Source: Diphasiastrum complanatum (taxonomy: Eukaryota > Streptophyta > Lycopodiopsida > Lycopodiales > Lycopodiaceae). From it: a DNA stretch of 64,000 bases. Shown one piece after another: positions 21,014 to 30,423 of this stretch. Both the position numbers and the translations under genes were made by a program. The stretch spans positions 24,883,391 through 24,947,390 of the forward strand of contig CM055107.1 in assembly GCA_029204225.1 (NCBI GenBank). The letters are read 5' to 3'. Under the pieces are notes generated by a model. That model had not been told where the DNA came from. It was given only the letters and a program-made list of their open reading frames with translations, and did no database searches. The stretch's first letter is position 1; each line of letters begins with the position of its first letter.

Positions 21014-22167
21014 TGTTGTAAAGCTATCTTTACAAGCTTTACTTCCGGCGCCAGCAGCGCCCCTGCTGCTCCCGGCGCCACTGTGACCAGAATCCAGCCG
21101 GCGCCAAGTTCCTATGGCTGAAAATCTTTGATCGGTTCTAGCAGAGTCCAGAGAGCTCAGATCGATGTGCAATCACCGCACACGATCTAGGCAAGATTAA
21201 AGGAAGCTCGGGGATCAATAAAATCTAGAGAGGAAAAATGACTTTCTAGAAAGAGAAAATCCTAGAGAGAGAAAAATGTGCTTTACCAGCTTGGGTAGAG
21301 TGCTTGGTATGAGGGGGGGTGCCGAATCACACCAATACTATAGGGGAGTGCGGGTTGCGACTCAGGGCGAGCTCCAACCAAGTCTCAGCCTCCCTTGCTG
21401 GAATGTTGTCATGGCTCTCGCCTTGGCATGCTAGCGCCCCGGAGACTAGGGTCGGTCACACACTTGAAATGTAACCTTCTCAGATTTATCAATAAAGTGG
21501 GATTTTTCTCAAACTGACTCTGATTACCTTCTGGGTTTCAGTGTTCGGTAAAAGCGCCAGTTGTAAGGCCGCTTTCAAAATTTTTAACTTGGCACATAGT
21601 TGAGGGTCGTATACTGGGACACCAGCGGTATGCTATCGGGATCATTTGGTCCAGGAACTGGTTGTTTACATATCTGTCGCGGCTTGTGGTTCTGAGTGTT
21701 CCTTACATGAACGTGAATGGGTTAAGCTCTTGGGGAACGGGCTCTAACTTGTCGACTGAGTTGGATGGCTTGCTTGGGTGGATGTTACCTGTTTATGGCT
21801 GTCCAGTCTGGCGTGGCGCCAGGTTGGCTTCCAGTACTCATGACAAAGCTTTCAGTTGGTTAAGTCTGATGTAAGTCAGACCGCTTGCTTGGAATGGATG
21901 TTACTCGTTTGTAATGAAGCTTCGAGTTGGTTAAGTTTGATGTATGTCCGACGGCTTGCTTGTAGGGAAGTCACCCACATCGGGACCCCCGATCTGGCAT
22001 GGCGCCAGGTTGGATCTCAATGTTGGTTTTCGGAACTTCAAGTCGGTTAAGTCTGATCATTGTTGGCGAGTTGGCTGCTTGTATGTCAAGTGGGTTTGAA
22101 TGGCAAGAGTTGAAGGCTAGGAAGCTAAGTCGTGATTCCCGGCTCCCTTTGGGATGCCTGCGCTACA
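21014..22167 (+). repeat. 5' LTR of A2
   Basis: The LTR is 1154 bp, from TGTTGTAAAG to GCGCTACA. It has only three GGCGCC copies, against six in its own 3' LTR. It includes AATAAA signals near 21216 and 21490. Confidence 0.88.
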
Positions 22168-22169
22168 TG

Positions 22170-22182
22170 TGGTATCAGAGCC
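22170..22182 (+). other. Primer-binding site of A2
   Basis: TGGTATCAGAGCC follows the LTR end after the spacer TG. Confidence 0.9.
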
Positions 22183-22257
22183 GACAGGTCGGTCAGCCAT
22201 GCGGATCTCACGGAAATGGCCACGGTTTGGGGTTCATCAAGACAACTGTTGTGCAAG

Positions 22258-22646
22258 GTGCTGCCCATAGTGTAAGCACGGGTGCGTCCACGGTCGGGGT
22301 GGTCGGCAGGACGGGGGCTTGATGAGTCAAAGTGCTGCCCTTGAGGTGTAAGCACGGTCAGTTTTCGCGGTTTGGGCCTAGCGCCGTCTGCATGTAGGAT
22401 AGATGAGGCAGTGCGCTGCCATTGGGATGGTGTAAGCACGGTCTGTGCCTTGTGGGGTGCGGGGCGACATATTCGAACTGTACGGGTTAACCATTGATAT
22501 AGAGATGCTGCTCGAATTCGGGTGTAAAGCACGGTTGGTTAGCTGCCGGTGCAGGATAGCTGCCGATCGTTTAGCTATAAGGGCTATCAACCAAAAAGTG
22601 GTGGGGCATGACTGAGGCAATGTGCTGCTTAATGGTGAAAGCACGG
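22258..22646 (+). repeat. Leader hairpin array of A2
   Basis: Five units of GTGCT (or a one-base variant), a loop of about 12-20 nt, then AGCACGG. The AGCAC positions are 22275, 22351, 22435, 22528 and 22640, so spacing grows from about 76 to 112 bp. Each unit can form a small stem-loop in the RNA leader. Confidence 0.7.
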
Positions 22647-22922
22647 ATAGTTGGAGGGGTGTCCTATGTGGGCTGATTCTGTGATCGATTTGTATGGGCG
22701 CGGCCAGGCAAAGGTCCGTTGGCAGGTCCATCTCAAAGGGGGACCTTGTCTTTGTTACTTGTTAGTAAACCTGCCTGAGTGTCTTACTTGTATGTATTCG
22801 TGGTGAGTCTTAGTACTCGTGCTTTGCCTGGTTTGCATAATTGCTTGTGATACAAGGAGCTGATGGCTCGAGAAGGAACCTTTTCTTTTGGAGGCTGATA
22901 CCATCAAACAAAGAGGACTATA

Positions 22923-23430
22923 GAATCTGTGGGGCGGATTTGCAGTTCAAGTACTCACACGTGAACGACAACGAAACGACTCAATGTTTGCAAAGGATGG
23001 ATGACTAGCCTGTTTTTTGGGTTAGTTTCATTTGCGACAACACCCACCAGACGCAAGCAGGAAGTCAAAAGTTGGAAAGGGCCATTTCAGGGGAGATCTT
23101 CTATGGAGCAGTTGGTCTTCATTTTGGGACGACCACCTTCGGAACTGAAACTCACTGAGCATGGGGGATATTCCAGAATCTGTGCGGCGGATTTGCAGTT
23201 CAAGTACTCGCACGTGAACGACAACAAAACGACTCAATGTTTGCAAAGGATGGATGGCTAGCCTATTTCTTGGGTTAGTTTCATTTGCGACAATGCCCAC
23301 CAGACGCAAGCAGGAAGTCAAAAGTTGGAAAGGGCAATTTCAGGGGAGATATTCTATAGCAGTTGGTCTTCATTTTGGGACGGCCACCTTCGGAACTGAA
23401 ACTCACTGAGCATGGGTGATATCCAGTATT
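22923..23430 (+). repeat. Tandem duplication of about 250 bp inside A2
   Basis: Reverse-orientation counterpart of 2250-2748. Landmarks GGCGGATTTGCAGTTCAAGT and CGGAACTGAAACTCACTGAG each appear twice at a spacing of about 251 bp. Confidence 0.83.
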
Positions 23431-24722
23431 AGTTGGGTTTTTCCTCAAAGGGGAAAAGACTAGAATCCTCTTCAGAGATTGGCAACAAGTTGGATCGAGC
23501 CATAATGCTAGCAGATGGGAAGCAAAGTGTTGGAAAGGCTTTTTGTCCCAAGAACTCTACTCTAAGTCCGATCAGCTGATTTATTAAGTGGAGGGGAACT
23601 ATCACACACACCTCTCTCTTGGGGCAAATTTTGAATGAAAGTTGATCAAAATGGGGGCAAATTCAAGGTGACCTAGCCATACTCACACGAGGAGACTGGC
23701 GAACTTTGGACCTAATAAGTTGACAAGTTTTTGTTGTGGAAAGGAAAGTTTGTTATAGGCTTTCTCTGGACCAGTAATGATGAGGAAACATATGAGTACG
23801 CTGGCTGGTATTACGTGTAAGGCAGCTGATCAATGAAGGAACTGTGAAAGTTGAGTCTTGCATGAGAGACTTGGTATTTCGAATGGACGCTAAGGAACAG
23901 TTCGCATTGAGATCAGATTAGTGCAAGCTCTGGGTGAATGTTTCTGATTAAAAGAGAGCTACTTGAAGCCAAGCTCGATCTACACTTCTTGTTTTGACTG
24001 TGAGGCAACTAACCAGTGATGGAATTGTGAAAGTCAAGTTTTGCGCGATGGACATGGTGCTTCAAACAAACGCGAAGAGATAGTTCGGATGCAGATCAAA
24101 ACTGATACGACCCTTTGGCTTTCCACGAGGTCAATGGTTACATTTGGGCTGATTCAAAGAGCTACTTCAAGCTAAGTGAGAGGTGCATTGCGGAGTACTC
24201 AATCTTTGCCTACCTTAAAGAGTCAAGATGGAAAAGTATCAAGATCAGGCTGGGACAAGGAGAGAAATCAAGGTGCAGAAGCAACAAGGCACAGAGTGGA
24301 CCATAAAGTGGGCAATCAAATGATAAATCCTTTGGCTCAGGGAGCCTTGATACCTGTGCGGAACTGAACAAATTTGGAGCTCAGGGAGCTCAACACAAAG
24401 TGCATCAAGGACAAATCAGGAGCTCAAAGGAGTTCCAAAGTCGAAAGTCAGAAGCGACAGGGGCGAACATTTCAAAGAAAGGCCTTTGTCACCAGTTAAT
24501 AAGGTTCTCGGGTTTTACGAAATCGATATCAAATCTACGCTTTTCCCAGATAAAGATATATTTTCAACTTATGTAATTTTTCAGTACAAAGAGCTGAGCC
24601 TCCGACTTGTGGTGTGCCAGCTTCAATGTTAATAAAAAGTGGCCAGTAAATTGAGTACTATGCCAAGTAGCTTAAATGTATATTTATTTTAATTGGGAGA
24701 CACCTTTATTTTAATTTGACAT

Positions 24723-24759
24723 CTGATGAGGACATCAGATTTTATAAAGGTAGGGTGGA
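24723..24759 (+). other. Palindrome and PPT of A2
   Basis: CTGATGAGGACATCAG (24723-24738) is followed by the purine-rich AAAGGTAGGGTGGA next to the 3' LTR start at 24760. Confidence 0.75.
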
Positions 24760-25233
24760 TGTTGTAAAGCTATCTTTACAAGCTTTACTTCCGGCGCCAT
24801 CGGCGCCAACTATGTCCCCGGCGCCAGCAGCGCCCCTGCTGCTCCTGGGGCCAACGGCGCCGACGTCACTCCCGGCGCCACTGTGACCAGAATCTAGCCG
24901 GCGCCAAGTTCCTATGGCTGAAAATCTTTGATCGGTTCTAGCAGAGTCCAGAGAGCTCAGATCGATGTGCAATCACCGCACACGATCTAGGCATGATTAA
25001 AGGAAGCCTGGGGATCAATAAAATCTAGAGAGAGAAAATGACTTTCTAGAAAGAGAAAATCCTAGAGAGAGAAAAACGTGCTTTACCATCTTGGGTAGAG
25101 TGCTTGGTATAAGGGGGTGCCGAATCACACCAATACTATAGGGGAGTGCGGGTTGCGACTCAGGGCGAGCTCCAACCAAGTCTCAGCCTCCCTTGCTGGA
25201 ATGTTGTCATGGCTCTCACCTTGGCATGCTAGC
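24760..25233 (+). repeat. Truncated 3' LTR of A2, fused to germin-like copy 1
   Basis: It begins TGTTGTAAAG, contains six GGCGCC copies and AATAAA, and ends at GGCATGCTAGC. Other LTR A copies continue CGCCCCGGAG, while here TTCCTTCTTGCC of the germin-like locus follows. Copy 2 of that locus also has CTAGC at this place (about 58212), so the join is at a short shared sequence. Confidence 0.85.
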
Positions 25234-25245
25234 TTCCTTCTTGCC

Positions 25246-25253
25246 TATAAGTA
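25246..25253 (+). promoter_or_regulatory. TATA box of germin-like copy 1
   Basis: TATAAGTA lies about 120 bp before the start codon and is shared with copy 2. Only about 13 bp of native sequence remains upstream before the LTR junction, so any promoter elements further up must come from the LTR. Confidence 0.65.
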
Positions 25254-25365
25254 TCGACCCTTTTGCCTCTACTTACTCATCTGCTTTTTTCCGCTCCGCA
25301 AAAGCCAATCTCGTCTGCTCCCTGTTGCTACTTTTTTCATCTGTTTCGAAAAATCTTCTTCTCAA

Positions 25366-26028
25366 ATGGCCGCATTTGTACATTTTCTAGGATTATGCTT
25401 TCTCGGTCTTCTCGTTGCAGTTCCTTGGGGAGCCATTGCTGCCGACGAAGACCCACTTCAAGATGTATGCGTCGCTGATCCCAATGCGCAAGTCAAAGTT
25501 AATGGGTTCGTATGTAAGGCAATGCCTAATGCTTCTGACTTTGTTTCCCCTCTCCTGAGGAAGGCCGAGAACACCAACAATAAACTGGGCTCTAGTGTTA
25601 CCGTTGCAGGAGCTGCCAACTTCCCAGGGCTTAACACTCAAGGACTCTCCTTTGCACGCATAGATTATGCACCAGGTGGAGTTGTTCCTCCTCACAATCA
25701 TCCACGGGCATCAGAAGTTTTATTCGTCATGGCTGGAACTCTCCGTGTAGGCTTTGTCAGCAGCGACGGAAACTCCACTCTCTTCACAAACACTTTGTAC
25801 CCGGGAGACCTCACCGTGTTCTCCAGGGGTCTCGTTCACTTCATAATCAACGTGGGAGACAGTCAAGCATTCTCACTGTCAGGTTTGGACAGCCAGAATC
25901 TAGGAGCCAGTCTGCTCCCTACTGTCTTGTTTGCATCCAATCCAACGATTGGCGATGACGTGCTGGGGAAAGCGTTCAATCTTCCACAAAAGGAAATAGA
26001 CATGATAAAAGCAGCCCTCAAGGGTTAA
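25366..26028 (+). CDS. Germin-like protein (cupin), copy 1
   Basis: A 220-residue intronless gene for a secreted germin-like protein. These are hexameric, manganese-binding apoplastic cupins, some with superoxide dismutase or oxalate oxidase activity. Residues 1 to about 25 form a signal peptide (hydrophobic core FLGLCFLGLLVAV). The mature start has the usual disulfide pair, C in DVCVADP and C in NGFVCKAM. Cupin box 1 is present with metal ligands H, H and E in PPHNHPRASEV. Box 2 is GDLTVFSRGLVHF, keeping the ligand H, but the conserved P of the PxG motif is S here (P in copy 2). An in-frame GTG-initiated extension reaches into the LTR to 25117, but the start at 25366 is preferred because the signal peptide begins there. 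Copy 2 differs at about six residues. The native upstream region is replaced by LTR A2, and B3 is inserted about 65 bp after the stop. Expression is therefore uncertain. Confidence 0.93.
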   Translation: MAAFVHFLGLCFLGLLVAVPWGAIAADEDPLQDVCVADPNAQVKVNGFVCKAMPNASDFVSPLLRKAENTNNKLGSSVTVAGAANFPGLNTQGLSFARIDYAPGGVVPPHNHPRASEVLFVMAGTLRVGFVSSDGNSTLFTNTLYPGDLTVFSRGLVHFIINVGDSQAFSLSGLDSQNLGASLLPTVLFASNPTIGDDVLGKAFNLPQKEIDMIKAALKG

Positions 26029-26089
26029 GAATCGAAGTGTTTATTACAAGTTTTTATGCTTTTTTGCATTGGGTCTAGACCTAATCCAC

Positions 26090-26094
26090 GATAC
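26090..26094 (+). other. TSD of element B3 (left)
   Basis: GATAC here is repeated at 31344-31348. Copy 2 of the germin-like locus has one uninterrupted GATAC followed by TTTATTTAAATAAG, matching the sequence after 31348. Confidence 0.93.
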
Positions 26095-26830
26095 TGTTGT
26101 AAAGCTGACTTGGGTGCACCCAGCGTGCCCTGTAAGACTCAAAGGGGTGACACTCCCTAAGGTCCCAGAGCAAGTTAGAATGTCAAGGACTGAGCCTCCG
26201 ACCTGTGGTGAGCCAGTCAAGTAGTCACAAAGTCATGAGCTAGCTATGGAGCTCGAGTCATGGCCTAGTCAGGAAAGCAGGTTGATTCGGCCGCCGGGAC
26301 GGCTCCTGGGACCCATGTCCGGGAGCCTGACTGATTCTGCCAGGCATGCCAGGCTTAATCAGCAAAATAAAAACTAAGTCCTAAAAAGCGTGCTTTACCA
26401 GAAAGCACTATGTTTCAAACCAGAGGGGGTGCGCCGAATCACAGCAGAACTATAGGGGGAGTCCGGCAGACAGAAACTTGGGCAGCTCAACCTGCGCCAG
26501 GAATCCAGTCGCCAGGTCTCAGCTCCCTCTACCAGCACGAGCCAGGCACAATGCCCAGCAAGTGTTGGTGGCCCCGAGACCGGTCAGTCTATGTATGAAT
26601 GTAACCTCTTCCAAATCTAATAAAGTTGATCCTTGGGGATGATTACCATTTCGGTTTCGCCTCCGGGACTGGTCCAAGTGGAAGGACCCTTACTACAACC
26701 TTTTTGCGTCGCTGGCGCCTAAGGGTCCCTGTCATCGACATGGGGCTTGCCGCTATGCCAATTGGTCAGTTTGGCGACCACTATGCCTTGGGTTTCATGT
26801 GTGGCTTGTCTTTGCCTTTGGTTACCTTTT
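26095..26830 (+). repeat. 5' LTR of B3, outer part
   Basis: Colinear with other B LTRs from TGTTGTAAAGCTGAC to GGTTACCTTTT. The inner 180 bp or so is found inverted at about 27190-27381. Confidence 0.87.
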
Positions 26831-27381
26831 GACCACCCGTGCTTTACACCCGAATTCGAGCAGCATCTCTGTATCAATGGTTAACCCGTACAGTTCGAAT
26901 ATGTCGCCCCGCACCCCACAAGGTACAGACCGTGCTTTCACCTACCTAGGCAGCACTTTGCCTCATCCGTCCTACGTGCAGACAGCGCCAGGCCCGAACC
27001 GCGAGAACTGACCGTGCTTACACCTCGAGGGCAGCACTTTGACTCATCAAGTCCCCCGTTCTGCCGACCACCCCGACCGTGGACGCACTCGTGCTTACAC
27101 TGTGGGCAGCACCTTGCGCAAGGGTTGTCCTGACAAATCCCAAAAACGTGGCCATCCCTGTGAGACTTGCGTAGCTGACCGGCTAGTCGGCTCTGATACC
27201 ACATGTTGCGCCGGCGCCTCAAAGGGCGCTGGGACTTGAGCGATTTCCCCAACACGCGCTTAAGTCTAACATTCATCCATCATGCACTTACGTAAAAGCC
27301 AACTCAGAATCGTAACAAGCTTAACCATTCAGACTTAAGAAAACTGGAATCCCAACCAACCCGAAAGCCAACTCAGAATCC
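26831..27381 (-). other. Inverted segment within B3 (LTR end, PBS and leader)
   Basis: The segment reads as reverse complement: from right to left it gives the end of the LTR (GGATTCTGAGTTGG to GCGCAACA), TGTGGTATCAGAGCC, and the leader with hairpin repeats. Forward leader sequence resumes at 27382 (GAGTTGCCGGTGCGGG). About 550 bp were inverted, with only a few bases (GGGGAC) lost at the LTR breakpoint. A PBS facing the wrong way should block reverse transcription from the present copy, so the inversion should post-date insertion. Confidence 0.88.
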
Positions 27382-27844
27382 GAGTTGCCGGTGCGGGATA
27401 GCTGCCGATCGTTTAGCTATAAGGGCTATCGACCAAAAAGTGGTGGGGCGTGACTGAGGCAATGTGCTGCTTAATGGTGAAAGCACGGATGGTTGGATGG
27501 ATGTTTCCCCATGGGCTAATTCTGTGATAGATTTGTGTGGGCACGGCTAGGCAAAGGTCCTACGTCCGGTCTCAAGGGGGGGGTTTGTGGCTTGAGAAGG
27601 ATCCTCTGTGTTTGCTTTGGTTGGTATGTTCCGTTTGTCGTGTGCTTGCTTGGACACAAATGACCTGGTTCCTACTTGGCTCTCAGGTGATGTGGGCGTG
27701 CTAAGTTTGAGGAAGGGATATTTTCATTGAAGCTGATTTAATAAAGAAGAAAAGAGAGCTGTGGGGCCCGGCTGACAGAAGGGAGAGCTTCAAATATAAA
27801 AAGGATTGAGGCGATAATCTGTTGGAAGTACACGTCTGACTATA
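27382..27844 (+). other. Remaining leader of B3
   Basis: Non-coding sequence homologous to the A2 leader at about 22540-22730 (TAGCTATAAGGGCTATC, one GTGCT...AGCACGG unit at about 27468-27488), then sequence specific to B leading to the gag start. Confidence 0.7.
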
Positions 27845-30048
27845 ATGGAGGACCATCTTGAAGAGTTACGAGCACTGACGGACGGAGAAGAGCTGACTCG
27901 AGAATACAGCTCTCGCATGCATCGAGATGGCACCAGGTCCAAGTCGAGAAAGAAAGAGCGTATGCACTCCACAGTGGCGCCCCTCCATGAAGAGATGGGT
28001 GGCCCTTCTGAACCTACACCAAGAGATGAACCCTTGCCAGAGGCACAACAGGACCTCTTTGAAGTGAAGATGCGGCAATACTTATCAAGCGCAATGACGG
28101 CTATGCTTAGTGAGGTGAAGAAGGATAGAGAAACCGAAAGGAAAGAATGGCAAACATCCTTGCGAGCCATGAATCTTACCCAAATTAACCTTGCTAGATA
28201 AATGGGAGACGGGCTAACACAGCTCGAAGCCAGGTTTGAAGAGTTGGAAGCAACTAGGGAGAATGCAGTGGCGCCTCCTCCACAGATACCAAGAGAACCA
28301 CGAGCGCGAACCAGGAGGGTCCAAGAAAGACTGCCAAAGTGAAAGCACCACCTACTTTCAAAGGAGAGCGTGACATTCGAGTTGTGGAAGATTGGTTGTT
28401 TCACATGGACCATTACTTCCGTCTAATGAACACTCCTGAGGAAGAAAGAACTGACTTGGCATTAGCATATTTTGAGGGCTACACTACAAATTGGTACCGG
28501 ATGGCAGGAATGCATTTTCAAACATGGGACGCATTCAAAGCCGCGTTACGAGAGGAGTTCATACCGAAGGATTCACACATGAGATTGAGGACAGAATTAT
28601 CGGGGCTCAAACAGAAAGGGTCATTGCGAGAGTACCTCAATAGATTCAGACAGAGTGTATGGGTTATTCAAGATATGTCCGAGGCGGACAAAATGCATTA
28701 CCTATTGTCTGGAATGCAATCCTGGACCCGACGTGCGATAGACAGCTACATGCCCCATGATTTCAATTCAACTATTCGAGCGGCTGAAATGGTTTGTGAT
28801 TATGAGAGCACATTGGCACCAGCTGCTCCCGCAACCTCAACAAGAGTACTTAGTGGATCCAGACCGAGTCCGAGCTTCTTTTCAAGGGGGGACTCAGCTC
28901 CAAATGGCAACCAAGCCTCGAGTAGCGTGAATAAATTCCCATCAAAAACAAGGTTTGGCAACCAAGGCAACAATGGAGGGAACATGTTCCAGAGAAGAAA
29001 CAATGTTGGACCTTCGACTAGTCACAGCAACAGCTCACCAACAGTGGGCAGTTCCATGCGTTGCTTCAACTGTCATCAGCAAGGTCACTCTTGGAGATCA
29101 TGCCCCAAACCATTGAATAAGCAAATCATGGCTGCCATTGAAGGATTTGATAGGATGGAGAGAGAGGCATTTGATCAAGAAGATGGTGAACAAGATGATG
29201 AAGAGGACCCAGAAACGGATTTGACGGAGTCTGACCTGAATGCCTTGCAACAGATAGGGGCACTTGCAGCTTATCGTGAACATCTTATGGCGACTCCTGC
29301 GAGGGGATCCATGTTATTGTACCTAAAAGGCTGTATTCAAGGCAGGATCATTTACTTCATGGTAGACCTGGGGGCGTCACATAACTACTTGTCAGAAAAA
29401 CTGACAGGAGAATTGGACATCCAATGTGCAGAAAATGTGACTCCTATTTGTGTGGAGACCGCGAAAGGTACAATGACCACTTGTAGATTGGCAACCAACT
29501 TACCAATCTCTCTGGGAGCCTGGAAGAATCGACTAACGTTCACAATCTTGAAGATGGATGCCTTCGACACTATTTTGGGATTAAGTTGGTTTAACGAACA
29601 TGTGGTGGCCTTCTTGGCAAAAGGGATTAACCTTGTGTTATTATATAATGGCAGGAGACCTTGTGTCCTCAGAGCTATGCCAGGAGACCAACTAGAAAAG
29701 AACGACACAAATGAACCTGAGCCAACCATTCCTCCCAATCTCATTCACCTATTTAACGAAGGACAACCAACAGTGACAGACCAGCTGACACGGGAACAAA
29801 TGGAGCCAAAATTGCCTATAGTCTCTACATCAAAGGTGAATTCAAGTGCCGATGCAGAGCTCAAAGAGCTCACCTTGTGTGACCAAGCGAAAACTCACCT
29901 TTTTAATGAAAGACATCCAACAGTGACAAACCAGCTGACGCGAGGTCAAATGGAGCCAACATTGCCTGCAGTTTCTACGTCAAAGGTGAATCTAAGTGCC
30001 GATGCAGAGCTCAAGGAGCTCAACCTGGATACCAAACGAAATATCTAG
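27845..30048 (+). pseudogene. Gag-protease gene of B3 (one stop, one frameshift)
   Basis: The product would form the particle shell and carry the processing protease. The first frame (27845-28201) is a charged N-terminal region ending in a stop (TAA at 28199). The same frame can be followed to about 28330, where a shift is needed to enter the 569-codon frame at 28339. That frame holds a retrotransposon Gag domain (about residues 15-155: WLFHMDHYF, WDAFKAALREEF, SLREYLNRF), a CCHC knuckle (C242, C245, H250, C255) and a protease region where the active triplet is D-L-G (343-345) instead of D-S/T-G. ILGLSWF follows at 412-418. The C-terminus has a duplicated repeat of about 46 residues, then a stop at 30046. 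No RT follows. The D-L-G change predicts an inactive protease; B1 shares it, so it predates the split of the two copies. Confidence 0.9.
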
Positions 30049-30423
30049 AGTCCTAGGGGACTCATCCAGATGTGCGACGACAACGACATATCTGAGGCTT
30101 AAGGGAGCCGTGAGTACCTTTTTCTTTCATGCTAATAAAGTAAGCCGCATTTCTCATTGAGGAGTGAGCTTCAGTTTGATGTCTAAGTGCAGCAGCTTCA
30201 CACAGGTTTTACGTAAGTGAACTAGATCCACACTTTTTCTGTGCTGGGTGTAAAACACAATATCATTACTCTGCTTTACAGTTGGTTTCCTTTGGCCGGT
30301 GAATCAAGCCCGTGCCCTTGTATATGTGACTAAAGTCTGGCCGGTGAATTGAGCCCGTGCCATGAGTCTTAGGTTCTAGTTTGGCCCTGATGAGGACATC
30401 AGCTTTCTCAAACGAGGGGAGGA
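30049..30423 (+). other. 3' untranslated region, palindrome and PPT of B3
   Basis: Near-identical to 5669-6044. It holds the palindrome at 30387-30402 and ACGAGGGGAGGA before the LTR. Confidence 0.8.

Larger units (their letters stand above)
21014..25233 (+). mobile_element. Family A non-autonomous LTR retrotransposon, copy A2 (3' LTR truncated)
   Basis: It has a 5' LTR (21014-22167), PBS (22170-22182), a non-coding interior (22168-24759), a PPT and the first 474 bp of a 3' LTR, which ends at GCTAGC where germin-like gene sequence starts. The interior is the reverse complement of A1's with a few percent differences and holds the same features: hairpin array, 249-bp duplication and palindrome before the PPT. 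No long ORF is present. Together with A1 it makes a roughly 4-kb inverted repeat with a 16-kb spacer. The left flank is GTGAC; the matching right TSD was lost with the 3' LTR end. Confidence 0.88.

Noticed and set aside
22258-22646. CRISPR array in the repeated leader region
   Set aside because: Repeats are short and degenerate, spacing is uneven, and the region is part of a plant retrotransposon. CRISPR arrays are not expected in plant nuclear DNA.
24723-24738. CTGATGA before the PPT as a hammerhead ribozyme core, as in retrozymes
   Set aside because: The second core strand (GAAA with a matching stem II) is not present downstream in A or B copies. The sequence is fully explained as the simple palindrome CTGATG-AGGA-CATCAG.
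25117-26028. 303-codon LTR-germin fusion protein
   Set aside because: The extension starts at GTG in the LTR and precedes a complete signal peptide. The in-frame join is likely chance, because copy 2 has the same 5' leader without the LTR part.
26831-27011. Plus-strand ORF at 26799-27011, also at 2942-3313
   Set aside because: It is a reading of the inverted leader hairpin array and has no protein-like features.
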